Assembly (NCBI GenBank): GCA_950097015.1
Contig: CATNEN010000011.1
Span: 6,102,001-6,166,000, forward strand
Direction: 5' to 3'
DNA length: 64,000 nucleotides
Source: Macrostomum hystrix
Taxonomy: Eukaryota; Platyhelminthes; Macrostomidae
In this document: piece after piece, positions 1-10,810 of the stretch
How positions within the stretch are numbered: position 1 is the stretch's first letter
How the letters are laid out: every line of letters begins with the position of its first letter
Translations under genes and position numbers: made by a program
The notes under the pieces: model-generated
Databases searched by the model: none
Seen by the model: the letters and a program-made list of their open reading frames with translations, nothing else
What the model was told of the DNA's origin: nothing

Positions 1-28
1 TTGGGGCAGGTGTAATCAATTATTATTA
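1..28 (+). mobile_element. SINE-A, 3' end only (cut by window edge)
   Basis: The motif GCAGGTGTAATCAATTATTA at the window start matches, in reverse complement, the outer end of the SINE-A copies at 12204 and 56259. An AT-rich tail follows. Only the 3' end is visible, so the call rests on the shared tail. Confidence 0.55.
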
Positions 29-75
29 ATTTTTATTATACAACACTAACTGACAATTTTCACTTCCTCCTTCAG

Positions 76-504
76 CCAGGACAGCACTACAACTTGAGTA
101 GGAGAAGAAACGTCACTTTGACCTGCTCATCTTCGTCCGATCCGGCACCTGAGCTCACCTGGCGATTCTTGAGTTCGGCGCCAAATAGCAGCTCCGGCGC
201 TGAAGTTCAGGAGCTGGTGCGCAGCAAACTGGGCAGAGATCGCCAGTTAACTGTGACGTCACTGGCCCTGCTAGTTGATTGGCTGCCATTGAAGCGGCTC
301 AACGTTCTGGAATGCGTAGCGTCCAGCAGATACTTCGACAACCGGCCGAGGACCAATGTCACCCTGCTGGTACCAGTCGATGAGGTGGAAGCCGGAGGCA
401 CCAGTCCGGACAGACTAGTCAAAGCTGCTGCTCCATTCGCAGCCTTTCCAGCCTTTTTGTCATGGGCATTGTGCGGCATTTTGGCAAACAAGTACATTAT
501 TTAG
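76..504 (+). CDS. Ig-superfamily cell-surface protein, last exon (partial)
   Basis: Terminal exon of a gene that starts left of the window. A pyrimidine-rich acceptor (CTTCCTCCTTCAG) ends at 75 and the frame then runs CCA GGA CAG to a TAG at 502-504. It encodes the second half or more of one Ig-like domain: strand B 'NVTLTC', a Trp 13 residues after that Cys ('ELTW'), and the partner cysteine in 'NVLECVAS'. Four N-glycosylation sequons are visible (NLS, NVT, NSS, NVT), as expected of an extracellular protein. The last ~25 residues are hydrophobic and end almost at the stop ('SWALCGILANKYII'), preceded by small residues, which suggests a GPI-anchor signal; a short-tailed membrane helix is the alternative. 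The family member cannot be named from one exon. Confidence 0.72.
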   Translation, partial: PGQHYNLSRRRNVTLTCSSSSDPAPELTWRFLSSAPNSSSGAEVQELVRSKLGRDRQLTVTSLALLVDWLPLKRLNVLECVASSRYFDNRPRTNVTLLVPVDEVEAGGTSPDRLVKAAAPFAAFPAFLSWALCGILANKYII

Positions 505-2357
505 TGCAGTACGCATGCAACGTTCATTTCTATGCTAATCATGCTTGGCTGAAACTGTAACACACTAAAAGTGGGGAACGAACCTCGCGCTGGCAGACCG
601 AGACCGGTTTCTGGCTTGTTTGCCTTCGTCAGTCACCCATAGCCACACGCCGTCCTCTCCCACCACTCTTAGTGTGCACAGAAGTCTGTTTTAACCTTGC
701 CATTTTTATGGCGATACTTTTTTAGTGTTATGTGAGAGTTTTGCAGCCAAGTCTTTGCTTTTCTACTGTTGTCAGTAGTCTGAATTGTATCTCTCACAGA
801 AACAGTAGAAACACCACGAGGGAATTTCTAATACCCACTGCCTACTTCACGATAGCTCCCAAACCAAGGGAACTCTGGTGAATGGGATGCTGAGAACAAT
901 GGTCCTGGAACTGATTGACATTGTTTGTGGAGACGACATGATGAAATTTTGTGAGCAAAAAAGTCATGCCTATATTGGTGGTTTTTTCCATCAGACACCC
1001 TGACGAGAATACCACGACGAGGCCGATGTTTCGTGATTCTGGAAGTTGGTTCATCGGATAAAGCGGAAAATTTAAGCCCGTGTTCTGGATTTTCAAGGTA
1101 TTTTGTTGAATTTTTTGGGAATGACACAAGACAGCTGTGGAAAGTTGTTGCACACCATTATTTTACAGTTTTTATGAACTTAATCACTAAAGGGACACTT
1201 TTACTTTGTCTGCGATTCGAACTCTCGACCACCAAAAAGATGATTGTGTACAAATTATGCTAACAAGTTGCATGTAATGTTGCCATAATGGCTTATCGTA
1301 ATACATTGGCATATGGTTTTTTATCATCTGTTATAATTAATGTTCCTTTAGATTTTCCATCAAATCACTAGACCAATAAAGATAAAAAATAATGCTTTAA
1401 AATTTCAAATAATCAAGGCCATTTCTTTGCTTGCCAATTGCTTATTAACTACGAGTAAAAAAAACAATATTAATGACAAATCTTGTCTTTCAAACTGTTG
1501 ATTAGATTAAATTAGAAAGCTATTTTTGCTCTTGTCACTCACTAAATTATCTTTTAATTTCAATAATTATGCAAAACGTAAAGTTGTTAATATTGTTCTT
1601 GAATTATAGTAACCTATAGTTTGAGTTTCTATTAACTTTTTTGAAGCGAAATTTGTTGTTTTATACAGCTTTTGTTAAAATGCTTTAACTCGCGCATGGC
1701 AACCGTACATACACCAGTTCATTTTGCTTTGATTTTAGACTTGAAGTAAAAGTAAAATGACACTCCATTTACTTTTTTTCATTAAAATGCAAACTTGTGG
1801 TGATAATATTTATTAAAATTCTGTTCTGCCACACAATTTATTTACGACATTAAAAAGTGACGAGCGAACGATTTGAATTTTAACAAATTAATTTGATTTG
1901 CAATTAGTAAAAAGTACAATAAACACAGTATATGTACAGTATGTGTTCAGACACACCACTAAGACATAAACTTGATGCGAAAATTTTACAAATGCGACGG
2001 TTTAAAAAATGATTGATTAAAAAGCGATTCGAACTATTATATAATGTAATCAATTGAAATAATATGCAAAATTCCGTGCTACTAACTTAGTAATACACTG
2101 AGTAGAATAGTGAGAATGTTTTATGTGCTTGCTAATTCTAACACAAAATGGCATTTGTTTTATTAATGCAGTTCGGCTTTAGAAAAATTAAAAAAAATAA
2201 ACCGCAAGTATTATCAGGGGATATGGCGCAATGTCTAGCAAAAATTACTATACCAATAATCAAGTAAGCACAAGATCACAATGACTAGCAACTCTGGGAA
2301 CAACTGGACTGGCTAAGATCCAGAGCAATGATTCGCTGAGCTAAGCGTGGTCGAAGA
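505..2357. other. 3' UTR of the Ig gene and AT-rich spacer
   Basis: No convincing exon. A possible poly(A) signal AATAAA lies at 1375-1380 on the plus strand. A B-box-like stretch (GATTCGAACTCTCGACCACC) near 1213-1232 resembles the SINE-A tRNA head in reverse, but the rest of the element is not recognisable. The part nearest 2357 should hold the NeuroD 3' UTR. Confidence 0.5.
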
Positions 2358-2434
2358 TCAGTCTAAAATATCGAAATCATCAACCATGTTATTCAGCTGA
2401 AGACTGCCAGCATCACTGCCGCCGCTGCCGCCGC

Positions 2435-2466
<32 letters not shown>

Positions 2467-2554
2467 TTGGCATCGTAGTGAAAACCGCTTGTGAAACCGG
2501 CACTCATAGTTTGATGATTCGAAACGATGTTTGCCGGGTGCATCTGCATCTGCA

Positions 2555-2592
<38 letters not shown>

Positions 2593-2717
2593 AAGTGTTG
2601 CATGTAGCCCGGATCGAAATAGTCGAATCCAAGGCTAAGAGAACCCGGCTCCTCCAGCTGCAACGGCTGGTTGATCGCTACTGTTGAGCGAGAGTCGTAG
2701 CCTGTGCCTGACTGGCA

Positions 2718-2754
<37 letters not shown>

Positions 2755-3260
2755 ACCGAACATTTCTGCCTCTCGCGCTGAGGCATCGTCTCCGATTCGC
2801 CGACTTGAAGCAGGCGCGGATTGACCTGCAGAGAGCCGGCCACCAGATTGGCTGTGCTCTGCGACAGGCCGGAGGTCAGGGCCCGGGCAAAGCTCAGAGG
2901 GTCTGGCTGCTCGCCACGCTGCAAAATGTCGCTCAGCGCCGCAATGTAGTTCCTGGACAGACGCAGGGTTTCAATCTTGCTGAGCTTCTGCGACTGCGAG
3001 AAGCAGGGAATGTACTGGCGCAGGTTGTCCAAGGCCTCGTTTAGGCCGTGCATCCTGCTCCGCTCTCGAGCGTTGGCCCGCACCCGGCGAAGCTTCAGCT
3101 TGGCCACTCGCTCGGGCGTCATCTGCTTCTTCTTCGGCCCGCGCTTTTTCGGCACCTTGGCGACGGTGTCGGCTGACGGCGCCTGCTGTGCAGTGTCACC
3201 GTCCAGTGCCAGACTGTCGGCCGACTTCGATTGCTTGGTGACTGACGATGGCAAAATCAT
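2358..3260 (-). CDS. NEUROD: NeuroD-family bHLH transcription factor
   Basis: Nuclear E-box-binding activator of neuronal differentiation, working as a heterodimer with an E-protein. The 300-residue frame is uninterrupted. Residues ~36-49 carry the basic 'KKRGPKKK' run typical of NeuroD. The bHLH spans ~57-112 with basic region '[19 protein letters not shown]', loop '[14 protein letters not shown]' and helix 2 '[10 protein letters not shown]'. The block after it ('[19 protein letters not shown]') is the NeuroD-specific extension, which separates it from neurogenin and atonal. One basic-region residue differs from the usual NeuroD (RERNRM reads RERSRM). The C-terminal half has two glutamine runs encoded almost wholly by CAG, and a Ser/Gly run near the end. 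The ATG at 3260 is the first after an in-frame TAA. An acceptor-like CCGCAG lies 9 nt upstream, so a 5' UTR intron or spliced leader is possible. The single coding exon agrees with vertebrate NeuroD genes. Confidence 0.95.
2556..2592 (-). repeat. CAG trinucleotide run coding for poly-Q (second tract)
   Basis: About 12 uninterrupted CTG triplets on the plus strand, read as CAG/Gln in the NeuroD C-terminal region. Confidence 0.95.
2718..2750 (-). repeat. CAG trinucleotide run coding for poly-Q (first tract)
   Basis: About 11 CTG triplets on the plus strand, read as Gln just after the conserved NeuroD block. Confidence 0.95.
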
Positions 3261-3508
3261 GGCTGGATCCTGCGGATTTTTTTGGAATTATTTTTATTAT
3301 GCAAAGTAGACAAAGTCGCGGGGTTGCACATAAAACTGGCTGATTTTTTATCAATCTGAAGTCTGATTTCTTCAGAACCAAGAATGGGATTTTTAACAGC
3401 AGATGGGATTTGTCATTTGAGAAATGACTACAGTACTAAAAAACTTTTCGCTACTTTTTTCTGTCTATTCTACTCACAATAGTATAGTGCAGGCGTTGGC
3501 AATATTAA

Positions 3509-3745
3509 GAGATGAGACAGGTGAGAGGAGAGATGAGACAGGTGAGAGGAGAGATGAGACAGGTGAGAGGAGAGATGAGACAGGTAAGAGGAGAGATGAG
3601 ACAGGTGAGAGGAGAGATGAGACAGGTGAGAGGAGAGATGAGACAGGTGAGAGGAGAGATGAGACAGGTGAGAGGGTGACAGATGAGACAGGTGAGAGGA
3701 GAGATGAGACAGGTGAGAGGAGAGATGAGACAGGGAAGAGACGAG
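3509..3745. repeat. 21-bp minisatellite, ~11 copies
   Basis: Tandem unit built on GATGAGACAGGTGAGAGG plus 3 nt. The plus strand of each unit holds ACAG|GTGAGA, a near-consensus 5' splice site. The left edge (CAGGCGTTGGCAA at ~3490) faintly resembles the hAT-like terminus seen at 38071. A GATGAGACAGG core also occurs in the MITE-internal array at 46915. Confidence 0.93.
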
Positions 3746-3814
3746 AAACGGGAGAGATGAGATATAGAAGAGATGAGACACGGAAGAGGTGAGACAGGTG
3801 ATAGATGAGCTGGG

Positions 3815-4121
3815 TGAGAGATGTGACAGGTGAGAGGGTGAGAGATGTGACAGGTGAGAGGGTGAGAGATGTGACAGGTGAGAGGGTGAGAGATGTGACA
3901 GGTGAGAGGGTGAGAGATGTGACAGATAAGAGGGTGAGAGATGTGACAGGTGAGAGGGTGAGAGATGTGACAGGTGAGAGGGTGAGAGATGTGACAGGTG
4001 AGAGGGTGAGAGATGTGACAGGTGAGAGGGTGAGAGATGTGACAGGGAGAAGGTGAGAAATGTGACAGGGAGAGGGTGAGAGATGTGACAGTTGAGAGGG
4101 TGAGAGATGTGACAGGTGAGA
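3815..4121. repeat. 24-bp minisatellite, ~12 copies
   Basis: A sister of the array before it: the unit GAGATGTGACAGGTGAGAGG has gained 3-4 nt. The two blocks are homogenised separately, with ~70 bp of degenerate units between them. Confidence 0.93.
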
Positions 4122-6610
4122 ACATAGTTGTTAGAGAGGCCAGGGGGCTGAATTCTAAAGCTTCCCAGTGCGTGTCTCGTCGTCGCAAAGGGCCAGTGAT
4201 GACCGACCCAATTGGGGTTGTGACTCGCAAATCCCTTTCATTCCCTAGCAAGTCGGAAATGTTTAATATGCTCGGCTTTGAAACGCCATCGAAAAAAACG
4301 AGGAAGATTCTTGGGATCATTATAATTTTATGGCCAAATTGCCGAATTAATGTCTTCTGATGTTTTATCAGACGCAGTGTAAAAATTCCATTAAGTCAGC
4401 TAGTTCGGCTTGTGCCGCGCAGGGGAGACAAGAGGCAGGGAGAAAGGGATAAAAGCGAAGGGCATTGGGGAGGAGAGAAAGGTGCGGATCATTAAACCGG
4501 GGAAGTGGGGGCGGCTCGCGCACTTGTGTGATCACCCATCTGGTCCAGCACTCATAAATTGGCAGCGGAGTGAAAGAGATGAGTCCAGGACTGTTCTCAA
4601 ACGCCCGAGGTAATTATAAAATATGTGAGCATGTTAAACCGCCCTGCAGAATTCCGCTGCAACATCTCATAAAAAATTAGGACTGCCTGACAGATCTGGG
4701 ACAGGATGGGAGGAGACTGTGCCCCTTGAAAACTCGAAAACAAAGAGGCAACATGGAAGGAGCTTGGCGCGCATCGAGACTTTTGAGTGCGTCTCCTTGA
4801 AAATTATCGCGTTTTATATCGCAGTTTGAGCAGTTTTTAGTTATTAGCAATTGACTGTCGCAATTTAGCCCAAGAATCTGCTTCACAATCGAACAATTTA
4901 TGCGACAGATGCCGACTGATAACGAGTCTCGAATACTAATATACTATAGATACTGAGATAAGACATTTTGGCACATCAGCTGCGTCTGTCGCCTCAAAGC
5001 TAGTCTAAATGCTGTCTGGGAATATTTCAGTAATTAATTAGTCATTTTATTTTTAATTGAAATCTTTCCGATTTTTTGTCCTGCGGTAGCCAAAATGGAG
5101 TTTAGAGATGAACGAAGCATAAATAATAACCCGAGCTGTGACCTGATCAGGTATGCCTCATCAATCAACTGTTTGGGTTGGCAAATTCTTTGACAGAAGG
5201 ACAGGTAAACCCTTTATAGCCCCCAAGCTGTGCTGTTTGATCATTGGCTTAAAACAAAACCGATTAAATCTTACGGGTTTAAAAATGAAACCGATTATTC
5301 TATTGAAAGAGAGCAAACACTCTGTTTGTGAGCCTATACTAAAACTATTTGGTTGCCAGTTTAGCAATGCTTGAGTTCTTCTCAACTTGTAATGAATCAG
5401 TTACAGCATTTTTATTCCGCTTTCTAAAAGAAATGGCAAATTTTGAAAATCTGTGAAATGAAATAGAAGTTTATCTGCATGGCGCTATATGCAGTCAATT
5501 CGGGCCAGACAATCAGTCTAATATACGAGCAGAGCAGACAATAGAGTCATCTTGTTCTGCTCCAGACTCTCAAGCAATTAAGATTTGCGGCTTGTAAATA
5601 TAACAAATAAATGTTTTTGTTCCTGTTTCTGCTTGAATGCAGTCTGTGTGCGATCGAGTGCCTTATTATCCAGGGTTCTGCCTTCCAACCTGTCTTTAGC
5701 CACGGGTCTGGCCCAGATCTGAGAATCTGCTAATTGTGGACTATTATAGGCGGGATGCTTTTCGGTTCTTCTCCTTGGCGGATCATTGCTCTCCCCTAAC
5801 GAGTTTAACGATCCGAATTCAAACAGGTGTGCCTAGCCCTGCCTCCTCAGTCAGTTAACTCAGGAAAGTTCTTGATGAAAAAATACTGTTCCAATTTTCA
5901 TGGCTGACTGATTTCATAATAAGCTTTGACTTGAAAGTCTTGAAATAGATTTGCAAACCTTTATTTAATTAGATCTTCTAGATTTGGTTGTTAATATAAA
6001 CAAAACTGACTTTGTCTAAAGCATGGACTCACCGTTTGGTTAAGACGGAACAGGAAACAACGCAGGTTCGTTGCCGATGTGCTCAACTTTGTTTTTTACC
6101 GCAGGAAACTTGGAAATTGGTTCGTCCGCTCTTGAAAGTTGGCTCAGACTGAGGGCCGCTGGTGGCATGTATTTGAGTACGTGCTGGGTTGGGCACACGG
6201 CGTCTGTCGCGGCCAATGGTAGCGAGCCATCCGTCCGGTTGAGCAGCCAATGAGATGGCGCGATCGAGGCTAGTTTGAGAATGGCTGAGCACAGTGGCTG
6301 TTCAGATGTGCTCGGAAATTGGTTTCATTTGCTCTGTTAATAAATTTATGCAGCAGCATGTTAAATCTGCAATTACCCACAATTCATGGGAGAATTAGCA
6401 AGCAGGGGAGTGTTTCTTAGCTGTCTCGTTTTCTATTCATAGCGAAACTTCTCTACCTGATAAATTGGAGAATTCATGAGCGTTTCAGGGCGAAGCAAAG
6501 CGTGAATTATGAAAATGTTGCTGAATGCTAAATATACAAGCTAATGAAGCCAATCTGTTACTCGATGTATCTGCCCCTAATTATAATAATTGTTAATAAT
6601 TCATGATTGT
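4122..6610. other. NeuroD upstream spacer
   Basis: No exon seen. Two GC-richer islands stand out: 4430-4620 (listed separately), and about 6070-6260 with CCAAT-box-like motifs (GGCCAATGG, AGCCAATGAG) in CpG-rich context. The rest is AT-rich single-copy-looking DNA. Confidence 0.45.
4490..4620 (-). promoter_or_regulatory. Possible NeuroD promoter or enhancer island
   Basis: A GC-rich patch ~1.3 kb upstream of the NeuroD ATG. It holds E-boxes CAGATG (as CCATCTGG on plus) and CAAGTG, next to a TATA-like ATTTTATAATT on the minus strand. Proneural bHLH factors are known to bind CAGATG boxes at NeuroD genes. The placement is inference only. Confidence 0.25.
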
Positions 6611-6800
6611 CAGCACTGCCCTGACTTCTCATCGTCAGGCAGTGTACACTCTCAGTGTCTTTGGAGGTTGGCCCTCAATGGCGTAAATTGAACACGACAA
6701 GCCCCCAAGCCCCCTCTCCGCGGCTGCACCATAAATGAATGTGGCTTCGCCGCGGAATCGAGCTCAGTGACCTCGGTGCGAGAGGCAGATGCGTTAATCG
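6611..6800 (-). mobile_element. SINE-B, head portion
   Basis: Shares with the copies at 7674, 44838 and 61362 the blocks GAATCGAGCTCAG (B-box region in reverse), AATGTGGC..CGCCGCGG, GGAGGTTGGCCCTCAA and CATCGTCAGGCAGTGTACA. The 5' tRNA-like end merges into the 15-bp array that follows. Confidence 0.8.
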
Positions 6801-6990
6801 CTCTCTCCCTCTCCCGTCTCTCCCTCTCCCGTCTCTCCCTCTCCCGTCTCTCCCTCTCCCGTCTCTCCCTCTCCCGTCTCTCCCTCTCCCGTCTCTCCCT
6901 CTCCCGTCTCTCCCTCTCCCGTCTCTCCCTCTCCCGTCTCTCCCTCTCCCGTCTCTCCCTCTCCCGTCTCTCCCTCTCCCTACTCTCCCT
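6801..6990. repeat. 15-bp pyrimidine minisatellite, ~12 copies
   Basis: Unit CTCCCTCTCCCGTCT. It starts exactly where the SINE-B head should end, so it may have grown from the element edge. The plus strand is almost pure pyrimidine. Confidence 0.93.
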
Positions 6991-7673
6991 CAGACACGCG
7001 GAGACTCAATCCTTCTCTTATCTGCCACTCTCCCTCTCATCTCCCTCCCCATCTCTCTATGAGCTTAAATTCCAGTTGATGTGTCATAATTGTCATCTGG
7101 ATTGCGCGAATCAGTTTTTTTTAAAGACAGTAAATAAAAAATTTCCGTTGGCAAATAGGTTTTTTGAGCTATTCATCTATACATTATTATGTCCTGTAAA
7201 CTTGAAGAACCAATTAACTCGGAGAGAATTTTGCTTGCAATTATTTTGAAATTCAGTCTTTCTACTTGTGAAAGGAAATGCTGTCCGGCCCGGGTCAAAA
7301 ATTGCCACTCAAAAAATGCCAACAAACATGTCGATAATTGGGGATTAAAAAACCAGTTAGAAAACTACTGTGCTAGCTTCTTAGCCTATAGAAACAGCTC
7401 TGATTCATTTGTCAACATGCCCTTTGGCAGTTTTTAGTGTTGCGAGTGAAATTTTCAACTTCATTTAAATTGCCTTTAAGTAATTTGCCTCTCAATGTCC
7501 AACTGCGATTGAGACTAAACTGATTGCAGACTCACAGCATGAGGATGAGAAATCTGGCCCTGGAGGCTTACCGTGCCCTCTTGGCTTTCATTGTACTTTT
7601 GAGAGGCTCAATTATTGGAGAACACAGAGATGGAAATAGAGAAATATAGAAATAAAGAAGCTATTGAGTACAG
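6991..7673. other. Spacer, nothing recognised
   Basis: AT-rich DNA with a short residual CTCCCTCTC tail at the left edge. No exon, RNA gene or repeat that I can support. Confidence 0.4.
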
Positions 7674-7968
7674 AGGGTGACGCGGTTAACGCGTTTGCCC
7701 CTCACACCGAGGTCCCTGAGCTCGATTCCGCGGCGAGGCCACATTCATTTGAGGCGCAGCCGCGGAGAGAAGGCTTGGGGGGCTTGTCGTGAACCATCAA
7801 GCTACAGTGAGAGTGTACACTGCCTGACGATGAGCGTGTACAGTATCTGTGTGCGTGTGTGCTCAGGAGTCAGCGAAATGGGCAGAATTGCCTCCTCGCT
7901 GGCTGCGAGTCTAGTGTCACCAAATGATGTGCCATTGCCCGCAGCCCCTCCTGCAATTATTGCTATTA
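7674..7968 (+). mobile_element. SINE-B, nearly complete
   Basis: tRNA-like head GTGACGCGGTTAACGCG, with a B-box-like GAGCTCGATTCC. The body holds CTGCCTGACGATGAG and CAGGAGTCAGCGAAATGGG, and the end is GATGTGCCATTGCCCGCAGC. An AT-rich tail follows. It has the same order of blocks as the copies at 44838 and 61362, in the opposite orientation to them. Confidence 0.85.
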
Positions 7969-8610
7969 ATTTTATTGGCTAAATGAGTATATTTTGGTTT
8001 GCTAATCCACAGGTATAGCAGATCAACTATAGCCAATGTAGCAAGTTATCATTTATTTAAATATCAAACTAGAAAATATTTCTCGCATAAATAATCAACA
8101 AAACTGTTGCAAACTGTCAATTGGCTGTTGGGTCGCATTGTGCGCAGGTTTTGTAGAAAAAAGACTCAATATAAGATGAAATCTCTGCAGTGACTGAAAA
8201 CCAGGTCAGTTTTGCAGCGTTCATGTCTGACGGTAAAGTCTCAGACAGTCTGTCTGTCTTGATCTGCTCAAACTATACTCCATCATTGATCACAGATTGC
8301 GGATTCAGTCAAATATTTCGGTTTTTTTACTCAAAGTCTTACCGAATATTTATTTGCCCTCTGGAAGAAATGACTGAACATGTATTAGTGTCTTCCTTTG
8401 ATGCTTTGGTCTCACAACTATGCATACAAGTAACCCTTTGTCATTCAAATGAGTATACATTTATACTCAGCTCATCACCCATGACCCAGAAAACTTCCGC
8501 AGAGCCGTAGACTCTTTGTCATTTGGGTCTATGTCAGAATCGTAGGGATCTTAACCCCCCTGCTGTTTGGGATGCTTGGCTGTGAATTTCGGACATGATC
8601 CACATTCCAC
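7969..8610. other. Spacer, nothing recognised
   Basis: AT-rich sequence. The open frame at 8190-8510 has no recognisable domain and ordinary spacer composition. Confidence 0.4.
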
Positions 8611-9160
8611 TCTCCCTTCTCCCCTCCCTAATCTCTCCATTCTCCCCTCCCTAATCTCTCCATTCTCCCCTCCCTAATCTCTCCATTCTCTTCTCCCTAA
8701 TCTCTCCTTTCTCCCCTCCCTAATCTCTCAATTCTCCTCTCCCTAATCTCTCCATTCTCCCCTCCCTAATCTCTCCATTCTCTTCTCCCTAATCTCTCCA
8801 TTCTCTTCTCCCTAATCTCTCCATTCTCCTCTCCCTAATCTCTCCCTTCTCCCCTCCCTAATCTCTCCATTCTCTTCTCCCTAATCTCTCCATTCTCTTC
8901 TCCCTAATCTCTCCATTCTCCTCTCCCTAATCTCTCCATTCTCTTCTCCCTAATCTCTCCATTCTCCCCTCCCTAATCTCTCCATTCTCCCCTCCCTAAT
9001 CTCTCCATTCTCTTCTCCCTAATCTCTCCATTCTCCTCTCCCTAATCTCTCCCTTCTCCCCTCCCTAATCTCTCCATTCTCCCCTCCCTCATCTCTCCTT
9101 TCTCCCCCTCCCTAATCTCTCCTTTCTCCCCTTCCTAATCTCTCCCTTCTCCCCTCCTTC
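8611..9160. repeat. 23-bp pyrimidine minisatellite, ~24 copies
   Basis: Unit CTCCATTCTCCCCTCCCTAAT plus 2 nt, with variants CCCC/TTCT/CCTC in the middle. The plus strand is >90% pyrimidine with a TAAT step in each unit. Confidence 0.93.
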
Positions 9161-9899
9161 ATCTCTCTCTATTCTGCCCCCACTCTCATCTCCCCCTTTT
9201 CCCCTCTCCTTTCTCCCGTCTCATCTCTCAGGAGTATCTGGCGAGTTTAGTTTTCTATTATTGTGCTCAGCTGAGCGCAAATATTTCAGATATCGCCGAA
9301 CCGTTTCTTGCAATTCTCGGGTCTTTAATCAATCCGGACTCTGCAGTGACGTGTTTGCGTTGCTGGGAGAATAGCAACGAATTAGCCTCCTTGTCGCTGA
9401 CAGGCAGTTGCTCGGTTATATCGCATATTTACAAAGACGCAAAGGCGTCAGAGGTGACGCCACTCATCATTTTCGGCCAGCCGCAAAGGCCGAAGCGGCG
9501 GTTATCGTTGTTGTGGCAAAAATATTTCCGCTCGGATTAAAATTTCGCACCCCTGCGCGCGCTGTTGCGTCACTTTTTTTCTCTAAACTTTAGACTCAAC
9601 TTTTAATGGAAATGACCAGAGAGCGGCTGTCAAAGCTCTGGCGACTGTCCATAGGTATAAATTAAGAATTATCCTAATCTGTAATCGGCTGGAATGCGCT
9701 CAAGGGCGGGATTTTAACCCGACACGTGACCGGTAGCCCCACAGTTTCCAGGGGCGGAGCTTCATCAGTGGTCAGGCGGGTATTCAATTTCGTCCTTGAA
9801 TTTAGAATTCCAATGCGCTTTGCTGGCCGTTGCTTTGGGATAAAAAGGGAAAGCGATGCGGCGACAGGGGATAGGGCTGAGTTCAGGTAGAGAGATTTT
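9161..9899. other. Spacer with a CpG-rich island
   Basis: About 9420-9580 is rich in CpG (GCCGAAGCGGCGG, GCGCGCGCTGTTGCGTCA) and has two TGACG/CGTCA half-CRE motifs. Nothing codes recognisably. It could be a distal regulatory element or an unmarked promoter. Confidence 0.35.
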
Positions 9900-10295
9900 G
9901 GAGCTGAGTGGAGAGAGGAGACATGAGAGAGGTGAGAGGAGAGGAAGAGAGAGGGAGAGAGGAGAAAGGGGAGAGAGAGAGGGAGAGGGAGAGAGGAGAT
10001 AGGAGAAAGGAGAGAGGAGATAGGAGAGAGGAGAGAGGAGATAGGAGAGAGGAGATAGGAGAGAGGAGAGAGGAGAGAGGAGTGAGGAGTGAGGAGAGAG
10101 GAGAGAGGAGATAGGAGAGAGGAGAGAGGAGAGAGGAGTGAGGAGTGAGGAGAGAGGAGAGAGGAGATAGGAGAGAAGAGAGAGGAGAGAGGAGAGAGGA
10201 GAGAGGAGAGAGGAGAGAGGAGAGAGGAGAGAGGAGAGAGGATAGAGGATAGAAGAGAGATGAGAGAGGAGAGGGGGGAGGGGAGAGGTGAGAGT
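9900..10295. repeat. Polypurine tract, GAGAGGA-type 7-bp repeat
   Basis: Nearly 400 bp of almost pure purine on the plus strand, built from GAGAGGA with GATAGGA and GTGAGGA variants. Mirror-symmetric homopurine DNA of this length can form triplex (H-DNA). Confidence 0.93.
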
Positions 10296-10810
10296 GGAGC
10301 GAACAAGCAAGGAGAGTACCTTGCAGTTGTTGGTGGGCAGAAAAAGCCATTTAAAAAGGAATACAGAATAAAAGGCCTTTAAAATGAATCCAAAGTGGAA
10401 GTGATATCCGAGAGAGAGTCCACAGCTCTTCACATTTGCCCATTTCGTAGGTGTTAAGTGAGCATAGATAAGAAGAGGGCTCGAATAAATGCTCCGAAGT
10501 TCCATAAAGCAGAGAATTGGGAAACAATGACGTCATTGTTTCGCTTTGATTTATCAATAACTGTCGCGCCCGCAAACACAAATGGATAAGTTATCTACTG
10601 CCATGACAATGATGTCATCAATAATATTTTATCGGTCAATAACATGATAATTTAGGAATTGCGAAACTAAAACATGAAGTGCTTCTTTTATTAATTTGAA
10701 CAAGAGAGTAACAAAAAAAACATAAATTTGTTTGGCTTTCGATCTGAGGAAACGATATTTGACGTTGTATAAAGCATTTATTTTAATAAATTTAGATGAT
10801 CTTTTGCAAA
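10296..10810. other. AT-rich spacer
   Basis: No exon seen. It holds the CRE-centred palindrome listed next. Confidence 0.4.
10521..10542. promoter_or_regulatory. 22-bp perfect palindrome centred on a CRE (TGACGTCA)
   Basis: The arms GAAACAATGAC and GTCATTGTTTC are exactly complementary with no spacer. The centre is the full ATF/CREB octamer. A second site-like TGATGTCATCA lies ~70 bp to the right. Function is inferred. Confidence 0.4.

Noticed and set aside
1200-1240. tRNA gene from a B-box-like motif
   Set aside because: No matching A box or foldable acceptor stem; at best a decayed SINE-A head.
4410-4613. 67-codon plus-strand frame with donor-like end (GAG|GTAATT)
   Set aside because: No recognisable protein and it overlaps a GC-rich regulatory-looking patch; evidence too weak.
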